A stretch of 33,644 nucleotides of DNA from NCBI GenBank assembly GCA_904393575.1, contig CAJFMZ010000007.1, positions 1 through 33,644 of the forward strand, given 5' to 3'. The stretch is from an uncultured Sellimonas sp. (lineage in GTDB: Bacteria; Bacillota; Clostridia; Lachnospirales; Lachnospiraceae). Shown here one piece after another: positions 16,288 through 24,275 of the stretch (its first letter is position 1; each line of letters starts with the position of its first letter). The notes beneath the pieces are model-generated. The model was not told where the DNA came from. It searched no databases and saw nothing but the letters and a program-made list of their open reading frames with translations. A program made the translations under genes and the position numbers.

Positions 16288-16724
16288 ATATACAAACAAA
16301 GCTCTGCGGCTGCAAGGCCAAGGGCGAGAAAGGGGCCAAGCGGTATGGCCTCTTTCTTTTTGCGCTTCTTTGCCGCCAGAAGGACGGTCCCCCAGGCTGC
16401 CGCTCCCAGCAGTCCCCAAAAAAGCCCAAGAAAGCCCTGCCGGACTCCGACACAGAAGCCTGCCGCCGCCATCAGCTTGATATCCCCTCCTCCAAAAGAT
16501 CCCCGTACCAGCAATGCAGTCAAAAACAACGGGAGGGAAGCCGCCGCCATGCCTGCCAGGGCTTCCAAAAGGTTCAGACGGTGCCAGATATCCATCATCA
16601 TGGCAATGCCTCCCAGAAGGAAGAGTGCCGCAGGATACCGGTCCGGAATCACTCGTTTCTTCCAGTCTGCCGCCGCCGCGCCAAAAAGGGCCGCCAGAAA
16701 CAGCAGTTCACAGATCTGATTCAT
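16284..16724 (-). CDS. A24-family prepilin peptidase-like protein
   Basis: This encodes 146 residues and is strongly hydrophobic. The two catalytic Asp of type IV prepilin peptidases are present: Asp20 in AAADWKKRVIPD and Asp81 in GGGDIKLMAA. The N-methylase domain of classical PilD is missing, so it belongs to the short class (as TadV/CpaA or ComC-like minimal forms). These enzymes cleave leader peptides of pilin-like proteins at the cytoplasmic face. No pilin or secretion genes are near it. The ATG at 16722-16724 follows AGAGGAG. The gene ends with a basic loop (AKKRKKKEA) and a final hydrophobic helix. It converges on cfa with a four-base overlap of stop codons. Confidence 0.83.
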   Translation of the reverse strand: MNQICELLFLAALFGAAAADWKKRVIPDRYPAALFLLGGIAMMMDIWHRLNLLEALAGMAAASLPLFLTALLVRGSFGGGDIKLMAAAGFCVGVRQGFLGLFWGLLGAAAWGTVLLAAKKRKKKEAIPLGPFLALGLAAAELCLYI

Positions 16725-16776
16725 AATCTCCTCTTTTCTTTCTCTTATGGAATATGTAAAACAGAATCGTTTTTCA

Positions 16777-16808
16777 GAAAAGGGGGAAGGAGTCATTCCC
16801 TTCCCCTT
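16777..16808 (-). terminator. Terminator of the PhoP/PhoR-like operon
   Basis: The arms AAGGGG plus AAGG (16780-16790, one bulged G) pair with CCTTCCCCTT (16799-16808), and the minus strand continues with TTTTC. It begins ten bases after the stop codon of the sensor kinase. Confidence 0.7.
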
Positions 16809-16817
16809 ATGAAATGG

Positions 16818-18272
16818 TTATGTTGTCTCTTTTTCCTCTAACGTCCGGAACCAGAATACGGTCATCTGGTCCTCATAGCCCACACCGTAAGTCATTTTGT
16901 GGGCCTTCAGGATCGTACTGACAATGGAAAGGCCAAGACCGGTGCCTTCCCTTCGTCCAGCCTGGTGCTGGCTTCTCTGATAACGCTCCCAGATCAGCTC
17001 CCTGTCCTCCTCCGGGATCGGGTTTCCCGGATTTTTCACTTCCACCAGGCATCCGTCCTGCTCCTTTTGGAGCGAAACGATGATCTCTCCCTTATTTTCG
17101 GTATGATTCAGGGCATTGTACAGAAGATTTCTGACGACCTGACTGATCTTCAGCGCATCCACATATACCGGTATCTCCTTCTCACTGGCCTCCATCCGGA
17201 TCTGAATGCCGTACTCCCTGGCACTTGGCTCGCAGAACAGGACTTCCGATTCTACGATTTCGTACAGATTGTACCATTCCTTTTTCAGCTGCAGATACCC
17301 CGTCTGAAGCTGCGAATAATCCAGAATGTCATTGACCATCTCGCTCATGCGCCTGGACTCCCGGATAATCAGATCCAGATCTTCGTTCCTCTTCTCCTTG
17401 TCTTTCCAGTGAATGTCCCGCACCATCTCCGCATACCCGCCAATCAAAGCCAGCGGAGACCGAAGCTCATGGGAGACATTGGCAATGACCTCTTTTCGGA
17501 GATCATCCACCCTTCTCAGGGCACGGGAAAGCTCTTCCACCGAATCCGCCAGCTGTCCTACTTCATCATCCAGCTTCAGGTTCGGCACCGCAGTCAGATC
17601 CCCCTGGGCCAGACGGTCCACCGTCCCTTTGATAATGTGGATCGGCTTGGTGAATTTTCGGGACAGAACATGTGCCAGCACCGCAGAAGCAATCATCAGA
17701 AGGACGCTGAAAAAAATCAGCTGCTTCCGGTTCATGTCCAGCACAGAATTCAGCTCCGTAAAATTCTGGATCAGGACAATGTATTCCCGCTCTCCATTAT
17801 AGAGTACCGGAATCCCGATTTCATAAGCGATCAACTGAGCTCCGTCCCGGACTTCTCTGTTAAAAGGCTCCCCGTCCAGAATCGACTGGTACACCCCACT
17901 GTCCCGGATACGCTTCCAGGGAGCGATATTTTTCTCATCTTCATCCAGATCCAGCTGATGTCCATAACTGTAGATCTCTTCCAGCCGTCCCTGGGAATCC
18001 ACAATCATCAGTTTTCCGTTGATCGTCTTGCTCAGATACGGAATCAGGCTCTGGTGATTGGCCAGATCCTCATGATTCAGCTGCTCTTCCACCGGTTCCA
18101 GCCGCTCCTGAATCCCCTTGATCGCCACTTTCGTGTAATTCTTCTCCAGGACAAGGATCTGGATGAGCCACATCAGCGCAATCGTAAAGACCACAAGAAC
18201 CATCATGATCAGCCAGAGACGTCCCATCATGCTGGAAAAGAACCGGCACCTTTTTCTATTCTCTGTACTCAA
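16818..18272 (-). CDS. HAMP-containing sensor histidine kinase (PhoR/ResE-like)
   Basis: This encodes 484 residues. A first membrane segment (about 20-41) and a second (184-204) bracket an extracytoplasmic sensing domain of about 140 residues. HAMP covers about 205-258. The dimerisation helix has ANVSHELRSPLALIGGYAE with phospho-acceptor His268. The ATPase domain shows the N box VVRNLLYNALNHTE, and GTGLGLSIVSTILKAH as the glycine box. The start appears to be TTG at 18270-18272, inside the last codons of the regulator gene (17-base overlap). An ATG pair at residues 15-16 is an alternative but lacks a ribosome-binding site. It forms a classical two-component pair with the upstream OmpR-type regulator. 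The signal is unknown. Confidence 0.9.
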   Translation of the reverse strand: MSTENRKRCRFFSSMMGRLWLIMMVLVVFTIALMWLIQILVLEKNYTKVAIKGIQERLEPVEEQLNHEDLANHQSLIPYLSKTINGKLMIVDSQGRLEEIYSYGHQLDLDEDEKNIAPWKRIRDSGVYQSILDGEPFNREVRDGAQLIAYEIGIPVLYNGEREYIVLIQNFTELNSVLDMNRKQLIFFSVLLMIASAVLAHVLSRKFTKPIHIIKGTVDRLAQGDLTAVPNLKLDDEVGQLADSVEELSRALRRVDDLRKEVIANVSHELRSPLALIGGYAEMVRDIHWKDKEKRNEDLDLIIRESRRMSEMVNDILDYSQLQTGYLQLKKEWYNLYEIVESEVLFCEPSAREYGIQIRMEASEKEIPVYVDALKISQVVRNLLYNALNHTENKGEIIVSLQKEQDGCLVEVKNPGNPIPEEDRELIWERYQRSQHQAGRREGTGLGLSIVSTILKAHKMTYGVGYEDQMTVFWFRTLEEKETT

Positions 18273-18936
18273 ATTTATATCCCACTCCCCATACTGTCTT
18301 GATCAGCTTCCGGTGGTCCCCCAGATGTTCCCTGAGCGATTTGACATGGGAATCCACCGTTCTCGTATCTCCGTGGTACTCATATCCCCACACCGTCTCA
18401 AGGAGCTGTTCCCTTGTCAGGACAATGTGTTCATTCTGTGCCAGCTTGACCAGCAGATCAAATTCCTTGGGCGGCAGGCTGATGTTCTTGTCCCCAATCT
18501 CCACCCGTCTTGCGTCTATCTGGATTCTCAGGTCTCCGAACTGCAAGATCATGTTCGGCGCACTTCCGGTTCTCTTCAGCACCGCATTGACCCGCGCCAT
18601 CAGCTCTTTCGGGCTGAAGGGCTTCGAGACATAATCATCCGCTCCCAGATTGAATCCGAGAAGCTTGTCGTACTCCTCGCTTCTTGCAGTCAGCATGATC
18701 ACCGGAATCTGAGAGTGCTCCCTGATCTCAGAGAGCGCCTCAAAGCCATCCTTCCCCGGCATCATAATGTCCAGAATCAATATATCAAAATCCGTCTTTT
18801 CCAGAAGGTCGATTGCTTCCTGCGCATTCTCGGCCTCCTGGCACTGGAATCCCTCCAGTTCCGCATAGGTCGAGACCAGTTTTCTCAGATGCATATCGTC
18901 ATCTGCGATCAGCATTCTCCGCAGCATCCTCCTCAT
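18256..18936 (-). CDS. OmpR/PhoP-family response regulator
   Basis: This encodes 226 residues. The receiver domain has ADDD (11-14), the phospho-acceptor Asp56 in LILDIMMPGKDGFE, and Lys in YVSKPFSPKEL. The winged-helix output domain (about 130-226) has LPPKEFDLLVKLAQNE, REQLLETVWGYEYHGDTRTVDSHVK (typical recognition helix) and IKTVWGVGYKFE. I chose the ATG at 18934-18936, preceded by AAGGAGGAG. A -10 TATAAT lies at 18998-19003 (minus) with no clear -35, so an activator may be needed. A short hairpin (TGTCCC/GGGACA, 18957-18972) sits just upstream of the ribosome-binding site. It overlaps the kinase gene by 17 bases. Confidence 0.92.
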   Translation of the reverse strand: MRRMLRRMLIADDDMHLRKLVSTYAELEGFQCQEAENAQEAIDLLEKTDFDILILDIMMPGKDGFEALSEIREHSQIPVIMLTARSEEYDKLLGFNLGADDYVSKPFSPKELMARVNAVLKRTGSAPNMILQFGDLRIQIDARRVEIGDKNISLPPKEFDLLVKLAQNEHIVLTREQLLETVWGYEYHGDTRTVDSHVKSLREHLGDHRKLIKTVWGVGYKFEYRE

Positions 18937-19073
18937 CCTTACTCCTCCTTCCATTCTGTCCCTCCAGGGACAACGGCCATCTTCGGTCTGTTTTTTCATT
19001 ATAAATTGTAAATGTAAGAATTCTGTGTGTATTTTCTAAAAAATATCAGGAAACAGGAGGGCGGCTCTTTTTC

Positions 19074-22000
19074 TTACTCTTTCTGGACTTTTGCGTTCAT
19101 CACAAGCATCTGAAGACGGTTTTCAATGTTGGCGAAGCTGACGTCCGGATCATAGTCCAGCGTCAGGATCTGAATATCCGGATACCGCTCTTTGAGTCTC
19201 TTGGAAATTCCTCTGCCGACTACATGGTTTGGCAGACACCCGAAAGGCTGCAAAATGACAAAGAACTTGCATCCGTTTTTGGCATGGTGCAGGATTTCTC
19301 CCGGAATCAGCACTCCTTCCCCCGCATCGAAGGTATGATGGATAATCGGATCACTGTCCTTGACCAGATCCTGCATCCTGCAAGCCGGGCTGTAGAGCGG
19401 ATGTTCTTTCGCGATGGAATCCGTCAGATCATGAGCCAGATTAAAGATCTGATTGGCCGTATGGAACCAGACTTTATCTTTGAAGGATTTCTTCAGATGG
19501 TACTCCCTGTTCTGGCTGTCTTTGTAAAAGTAGGTCTTCCGGATAACATCTGTCATCCGCGCCTCAATGATCTCAAATCCATTCGCTTCCAGATACTTTT
19601 CGATATCATGGTTGGCTCCCGGATGGAAATTCAGCAGATACTCACCTACAATCAGCACTCTCGGTCTTGGACTGGTCCGGTCATACGGAACCTGTTTCAT
19701 GATCTCGACCGCCTTTTTAAATCCCTTCTTCATGCCGGAAATACCGGAACGCTCAAGTCCTTCTATCACCTGGTCCAGTGCCTCGTCAAAGGCTTTGTCC
19801 GCGCTTCCCTTCTCCAGCTCATACGGGCGGATCTTCCGGAGCAGCTCTTCCAGTACATCGATCATCGGAAGTCCAAAGGCGATCCGCATGGCAGAAAGAA
19901 GATTCATCTGGAATCCCGGATGCAGGTTATGATAATCCACATCGTCATTGGTCAGAATCGGAACATTTTCATATCCCGCATCATCCAGCGCCTTGCGGAG
20001 CAGTGCCCCGTAATGGGTCAGACGGCAGTCCCCGATATATTTTCCCATTCCGATTGCCACATGGTCCGTGTCATATTTTCCGCTTTTCAGTGCGGCCAGT
20101 GCTTCTCCGATTACGATCTGGGCCGGAAAGCAGATATCGTTATGTACATACTGTTTTCCGAGCCGGATCGCCTCTTCCCGTCCGATTTCCAGCGGAACAG
20201 TCCGGATCCCCTGACCTGCATAGGCCGCCGCCATCAGTCTGGAAAAAGCGTGGGAGGTATTCGGAATCAGCACGATTTTCTCTTTCTTGTTCTCTTTGGT
20301 ATATTTCACCGGGTATGGATCTTTCAGTTCATGGATCGTCAGATCCTGCTTCTTTTCCCGTCCCATGGCCACCGTCTCAAGGAAGGAACGGACACGGATC
20401 CTGAGTGGTCCCTGGATATCGCTTTCATCCAGCTTCAGTACAAGCGGAGTCTTGCCGGAGATTTCTTTCATCAGACGGATAATCTCATCGGAGAGATACG
20501 CATCGTGGCCGCAGCCAAAGCTTACGATCTGCACATACTCCAGATGTTCATTCTCCGCCGCCAGAATAGCGGAAGAAATCATCCTTGCATGGAAGTTGTT
20601 TACAATATCCAGACGGCTTTTGCTTAAATCGACCGCATTGGCCTCCGGAAGAGAATCCGCTGTCAGTACCGGGATCCCCATTCTTGTAAACATATCCGGC
20701 AGATCGTGATTGACCAGCGAATCATTCTGATACGGGCGCGCCGCCAGTACAACCGCAAACTTTCCAGCACGGGTCACATCCTCCAGCACTTTGCTTCCCA
20801 CTTCCTTCAGCTCTCTGTGGAACGTCTCTTCTGCCTGATCCGCCGCTTCCATAGCCTGTTTCGTCATATCTTCCGAAATTCCATAGGTGGCTTCCATGTA
20901 CTGCGTCAACTGACGGTCCCGGTCCGCTTTGGTATACCAGTGGAACAGAGGCGCATCGTACGGAATCCCCCACACCTCATCCGGATTGTCTGAATTGCGC
21001 ACAACAATCGGATATCCTTTTACCACCGCGCACATGGATTCACTGGTCTTTTCCGTATTTTCCGTCGGAACCGTCGTGATGGACGGCATGAAAATCCGGT
21101 CCACCTTTTTGGAGGCCAGATTTCTCAGATGACCATGAACCAGCTTTGCCGGGAAGCAGACGGTGTCCGAAGTAACTGCTGAGAGACCCTTCTCGTAAAT
21201 CTTTCTTGTGCTTGGATCTGAGATTTTGACGTCAAATCCAAGGGATTCAAAAAAGGTCGTCCAAAACGGCATATTCTCCCAGAAAGAAAGGACTCTCGGA
21301 ATTCCGATCGTAACATTTCTTTTCGGGGCAAGTTCCGGGTGCGGATATTTCTGGAAGAGAAGCTTCTCCCTTTTCCGGAACAGGTTTGGCACTGCATTGG
21401 CTTTCTGCGTCTTTTCCTTCAACTGCTGCCGCACATTGGAATCCTCCGGCATGCCCAGAACCGTTCCCCTCTCGCAACGGTTGTTGGTGATCCACGCATT
21501 GCCGTTTGAGAAGGTGACAATGGTACGTTTGCAGTGATTCTGACAGAACGGACATGGAGAATTGGCCTCCTGTTTATAAGAGAAAGAATCAAGCGAATCC
21601 AGATCGATAAAGGTACGTCTGTCCGGTTCTTTCTGATGCCGCTCCTTTGCGATCAGAGCAATGCCGATGGCACCCATAATACCCGGATACGGCGCGCGGA
21701 AGACTTCCCGTCCCAGGTACTCCTCCATGGCACGGACAACCGCATCATTTTCAAAGGTACCGCCCTGTACGACAATCCGGTCTCCCAGGGAATCTCTGTT
21801 GGAAATCCGGACTACCTTCGTAAATACATTTTCTATAATCGAACGGCACAGCCCCGCCATGATGTCCTCCGGCTGCCTGCCGTTTCTCTGCTCTGTAATA
21901 ATACTGCTGTTCATAAAGACCGTACAGCGGCTTCCCAGAACCGCCGGATGTCTGGATGAAAAGGCCACCTCGGCAATCTTCTTGGAAGGGATCTGCAAAG

Positions 22001-23459
22001 TGGACGCAAAGTTCTCCAGGAACGATCCGCAGCCGGACGAACAGGCTTCATTGACAAGAATATTCGTAATGACGCCGTTGTCCATCCAGATGGCTTTCAT
22101 GTCCTGTCCTCCGATGTCCAGGATAAAAGTCGCGTCACTGACATACTTCTGGACCGCTCTCGCATGGGCAACCGTCTCTACCGTGTGGTACTCTGCCTGG
22201 AACGCCTTTGCGAAGAGCTGTTCTCCGTAGCCGGTCGTTCCGGCGGCGATGATTTCCAGTCTGGCGCCTGTCTTTTTGTAGCGTTCCCGCATCTCGATGA
22301 GGGCACGCTTCGCAACCATCAGCGGCTCGCCTTCATTCGGCGCATAGAAAGAGCCCAGGAGCTCCTCATCCTCGCTGATCAGGACAAACTTTGTCGTTGT
22401 ACTTCCCGAATCAATCCCCAGATATGCCCGGACCGTTTCTCCTTCCTCTGGTTTTTTCCATTCTACCGGGCTGGTAGCATGTCTGCGGCGAAATTCCTCC
22501 TCCTCTTCTTTGGAGGCGAAAAACGGCTTCGCTTCCCTGGAATCACTGTCCTTTTCCTCTTTGGCATTGCGCAGGATCTCTGCATACTCCGAGACGGTAC
22601 GGCTCTTTGTATCAAACATGGTCTTCAGCGAGATTGCCGCACCATAGGCCACCATCAATTCCGGATGCTCCGGCTTTAAAATATCCTCCGGTGAAAGATC
22701 CAGTCTTTCTGCGAACACCCGGACAAGCACCGGGTTGAAGGTAAGCGGTCCTCCCTCAAAGGCCACCGGCTTCTCGATTTCCAGCCCCTGAGCCAGTCCC
22801 CCGATGGTCTGCTTTGCAATCGCATGGAAGGCGGAAAGCGCCAGATCGGACTTTGCCACACCCTGATTCAAGAGCGGCTGAATATCCGTCTTGGCATACA
22901 CACCGCACCGGCCCGAAATATCATAGACACAGGTCCCCTGCTCCGCCAGCGCGTTGAACTCCTCTACAGGTACTTTCAAAACCGAAGCGATCTCATCGAT
23001 AAATGCCCCGGTCCCGCCGGCGCAGCTTCCGTTCATCCTCATGTCCGCCACCTGGAGGCTTCCTGTATTTTCATCCCTCCGGAAAAAAATCATCTTGGCG
23101 TCCTGCCCGCCCAGCTCAATGGCACTCCCCACAGAATCATACTTGTCCTGGAGGGCAATGGCATTTGCCGCCACTTCCTGTACAAAAGGAACATCCAGCT
23201 TCTTTGCCACAGGCTTGGCTCCCGATCCGGTCAGTGCGATCCGCACCTGTGCGTCCGGAAACTCCTTTGCGAATTCCTCAACCGCGCGCATGACACTTTT
23301 GAGCTGCTTCGCGTGATGCCTTCTGTAATTTGAATACAGGATCTTCTCCTGTTCCGGGTCCACCGCAACAATTTTAGTTGTAGTGGATCCCACATCAATT
23401 CCAACCAGTAATTCCTGATCAGATGAAAGTGTTTCCTTACTATTCATCATATATTCCAT
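19074..23459 (-). CDS. Giant acyl-CoA dehydratase activase-related protein
   Basis: This encodes 1461 residues. Two activase (ASKHA) domains come first. Domain 1 (about 17-280) has GIDVGSTTTKIV, LGGQDAKMIFF, NGSCAGGTGAF (Cys146) and GRCGVYAKTD (Cys185). Domain 2 (about 346-605) has LGIDSGSTTTKFV, DIGGQDMKAIWMD, NEACSSGCGSF (Cys473, Cys477) and GSRCTVFMNS (Cys512). Then comes a Cys-rich knuckle (CPFCQNHC, 636-643, plus Cys662), a DUF2229 segment beginning IGIPRVLSFWENMPFW, and a C-terminal HgdB-like half containing SFGCGHDAYLSDEI and LPNHVVGRG. The family is widespread in anaerobes. Its function is unknown, but it probably couples ATP hydrolysis to low-potential electron transfer. It has its own promoter. 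The ribosome-binding site (AAAAGG) is weak and close to the first ATG. ATGs at residues 4-5 are alternatives. Confidence 0.9.
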   Translation of the reverse strand: MEYMMNSKETLSSDQELLVGIDVGSTTTKIVAVDPEQEKILYSNYRRHHAKQLKSVMRAVEEFAKEFPDAQVRIALTGSGAKPVAKKLDVPFVQEVAANAIALQDKYDSVGSAIELGGQDAKMIFFRRDENTGSLQVADMRMNGSCAGGTGAFIDEIASVLKVPVEEFNALAEQGTCVYDISGRCGVYAKTDIQPLLNQGVAKSDLALSAFHAIAKQTIGGLAQGLEIEKPVAFEGGPLTFNPVLVRVFAERLDLSPEDILKPEHPELMVAYGAAISLKTMFDTKSRTVSEYAEILRNAKEEKDSDSREAKPFFASKEEEEEFRRRHATSPVEWKKPEEGETVRAYLGIDSGSTTTKFVLISEDEELLGSFYAPNEGEPLMVAKRALIEMRERYKKTGARLEIIAAGTTGYGEQLFAKAFQAEYHTVETVAHARAVQKYVSDATFILDIGGQDMKAIWMDNGVITNILVNEACSSGCGSFLENFASTLQIPSKKIAEVAFSSRHPAVLGSRCTVFMNSSIITEQRNGRQPEDIMAGLCRSIIENVFTKVVRISNRDSLGDRIVVQGGTFENDAVVRAMEEYLGREVFRAPYPGIMGAIGIALIAKERHQKEPDRRTFIDLDSLDSFSYKQEANSPCPFCQNHCKRTIVTFSNGNAWITNNRCERGTVLGMPEDSNVRQQLKEKTQKANAVPNLFRKREKLLFQKYPHPELAPKRNVTIGIPRVLSFWENMPFWTTFFESLGFDVKISDPSTRKIYEKGLSAVTSDTVCFPAKLVHGHLRNLASKKVDRIFMPSITTVPTENTEKTSESMCAVVKGYPIVVRNSDNPDEVWGIPYDAPLFHWYTKADRDRQLTQYMEATYGISEDMTKQAMEAADQAEETFHRELKEVGSKVLEDVTRAGKFAVVLAARPYQNDSLVNHDLPDMFTRMGIPVLTADSLPEANAVDLSKSRLDIVNNFHARMISSAILAAENEHLEYVQIVSFGCGHDAYLSDEIIRLMKEISGKTPLVLKLDESDIQGPLRIRVRSFLETVAMGREKKQDLTIHELKDPYPVKYTKENKKEKIVLIPNTSHAFSRLMAAAYAGQGIRTVPLEIGREEAIRLGKQYVHNDICFPAQIVIGEALAALKSGKYDTDHVAIGMGKYIGDCRLTHYGALLRKALDDAGYENVPILTNDDVDYHNLHPGFQMNLLSAMRIAFGLPMIDVLEELLRKIRPYELEKGSADKAFDEALDQVIEGLERSGISGMKKGFKKAVEIMKQVPYDRTSPRPRVLIVGEYLLNFHPGANHDIEKYLEANGFEIIEARMTDVIRKTYFYKDSQNREYHLKKSFKDKVWFHTANQIFNLAHDLTDSIAKEHPLYSPACRMQDLVKDSDPIIHHTFDAGEGVLIPGEILHHAKNGCKFFVILQPFGCLPNHVVGRGISKRLKERYPDIQILTLDYDPDVSFANIENRLQMLVMNAKVQKE

Positions 23460-23508
23460 CTGCCTTTTCTCAATGTATCTTAAAAATTTTTATCTACCTT
23501 GAAACAGA

Positions 23509-23541
23509 ATTCCCCTGGCAGATCATCTGTCACAGGGGAAT
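23509..23541 (-). promoter_or_regulatory. Hairpin in the leader of the giant activase-like gene
   Basis: ATTCCCCTG (23509-23517) pairs with CAGGGGAAT (23533-23541), and CAGA/TCTG extend it near the loop, giving about 13 bp. It lies between the promoter at 23566-23594 and the start codon at 23459, and no T tract follows. A second, weaker stem (ATTCAAT, 23545-23551; ATTGAAT, 23560-23566) overlaps the -10 and start-point area. Confidence 0.55.
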
Positions 23542-23565
23542 CCCATTCAATTTGTCATGATTGAA

Positions 23566-23594
23566 TTATTAACACAAAGTAAGACAAATGTCAA
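23566..23594 (-). promoter_or_regulatory. Promoter of the giant activase-like gene
   Basis: On the minus strand a perfect TTGACA (23589-23594) and TAATAA (23566-23571) are 17 bases apart. The leader would be about 100 bases long. Confidence 0.7.
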
Positions 23595-23621
23595 TTTATC
23601 TCTTTACCTATTTAAAATCTT

Positions 23622-23877
23622 CTACCTGTTTACATACGCCCCCTGACTGTTGATCTCTTTCTGGGTTTCAGCGGAACATGCAGGTTTCATCGTCTCCTCA
23701 ATGTCGTTCGATACCCTGGTCATAACAGGATGAGCAGACACTCTTCGGCCATCCGTCCTCCTGTATCAAAAACACTACAACCAGAAGCATCTTAAAATTT
23801 TCTTCCCCATAAACCGCATGAGGATGTCCTGCGGGCATCACAATAGATTCTCCTTCTATTTTGACTGATGTATATAA
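23622..23877 (-). pseudogene. Degraded cupin-domain gene and following small frame
   Basis: Read leftwards from about 23877, the sequence encodes SVKIEGESIVMPAGHPHAVYG and then EENFKMLLVVVF, the second half of a cupin beta-barrel with the metal/substrate His-x-x-His-like PAGHPHAV motif. The front half of the barrel is absent (in-frame stop just upstream) and the frame runs on into an unrelated tail ending at 23698. A second frame ending at 23622 encodes MKPACSAETQKEINSQGAYV and two more residues, and stays open upstream through MTRVSNDIEE. AAGGAG upstream of GTG/ATG (23836-23841) could still start translation. I read this as a decayed cupin gene. A real tiny gene cannot be excluded. Confidence 0.5.
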
Positions 23878-23918
23878 TTATCATAGATTCATTTTAATAA
23901 GATATACGTTTTAATTAC

Positions 23919-23932
23919 GTTGTAATCGCAAC
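23919..23932. promoter_or_regulatory. Operator-like palindrome (copy 1)
   Basis: GTTGTAATCGCAAC is an imperfect palindrome upstream of the cupin remnant. It matches 12 of 14 bases of the perfect palindrome at 25108-25121. It also overlaps a second inverted repeat, ATTAC-GTT-GTAAT (23914-23926). Confidence 0.5.
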
Positions 23933-24017
23933 GAATTTCACTTTTCTTTTTCCGCCATCATTATTTTCTGTCTATTCTGTTTTTTTATTTTTATTAAATA
24001 TTTTTTCTGACTTCATC

Positions 24018-24046
24018 TTGACATATCCCAATTTATGAGTTATTAT
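24018..24046 (+). promoter_or_regulatory. Strong orphan promoter
   Basis: Perfect TTGACA (24018-24023), 17-base spacer, TATTAT (24041-24046), with a very AT-rich upstream region resembling an UP element. Transcription would start near 24053. Confidence 0.75.
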
Positions 24047-24215
24047 TAAGTCATCAAACAAAAGGAGGACGGACCACCAAAAACATAAGTGAAACGATTT
24101 AAATTTGAAAGAAACGAGGTATAGTCCAATGGGAAGGTAAGCAAACGATTATTGAAAACACTATTCAGAAGGGATAGTTTGAAATAGATATCAATAAAAT
24201 AAGGAGGAAAGACCC

Positions 24216-24236
24216 ATGGATGGAATAAGTAAATAA
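24216..24236 (+). other. Six-codon frame with perfect initiation signals
   Basis: ATG at 24216 follows AAGGAGG by eight bases and reads MDGISK then TAA (24234-24236). The stop codon touches the base of the terminator stem (24235). It may be a leader peptide or the stump of a deleted gene. Confidence 0.3.
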
Positions 24237-24271
24237 TCCACTGTACGAATGCAAGATCGATACAGTGGATT
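24235..24271. terminator. Bidirectional terminator
   Basis: AATCCACTGTA (24235-24245) and TACAGTGGATT (24261-24271) form a perfect 11-bp stem with a 15-base loop, followed by TTTTATT on the plus strand and by TATTTACTTATT on the minus strand. It ends both the orphan plus-strand unit and the glycohydrolase gene (stop at 24276). Confidence 0.88.
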
Positions 24272-24275
24272 TTTA

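Larger units (their letters stand above)
24053..24275 (+). ncRNA. Putative ~220-nt RNA without a normal gene
   Basis: Between a consensus promoter and a strong terminator there is no reading frame longer than about 12 codons that has a usable start. The RNA would carry AAAGGAGG (24060-24067) near its 5' end, a 7-bp hairpin ACTATTC/GGATAGT (24160-24178), and AAGGAGG (24201-24207) before a six-codon frame. Imperfect repeats AAACGATT...TGAAA occur at about 24092-24110 and 24144-24157. It may be a small RNA, a leader-peptide/attenuator relic, or the ends of an operon whose body was deleted. Confidence 0.4.

Noticed and set aside
16899..18302. Plus-strand open frame of 467 codons
   Set aside because: Shadow of the sensor kinase and regulator genes on the minus strand; composition (His/Gln/Arg/Leu-rich) is typical for reversed reading.
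24089..24124. GTG-initiated 11-residue peptide in the orphan unit
   Set aside because: The nearest ribosome-binding site is about 21 bases away, too far for normal initiation.
24053..24275. 6S RNA, tmRNA, T-box or cyclic-di-GMP riboswitch as identity of the orphan RNA
   Set aside because: None of the conserved core motifs of these RNAs can be found; length and structure also do not fit.
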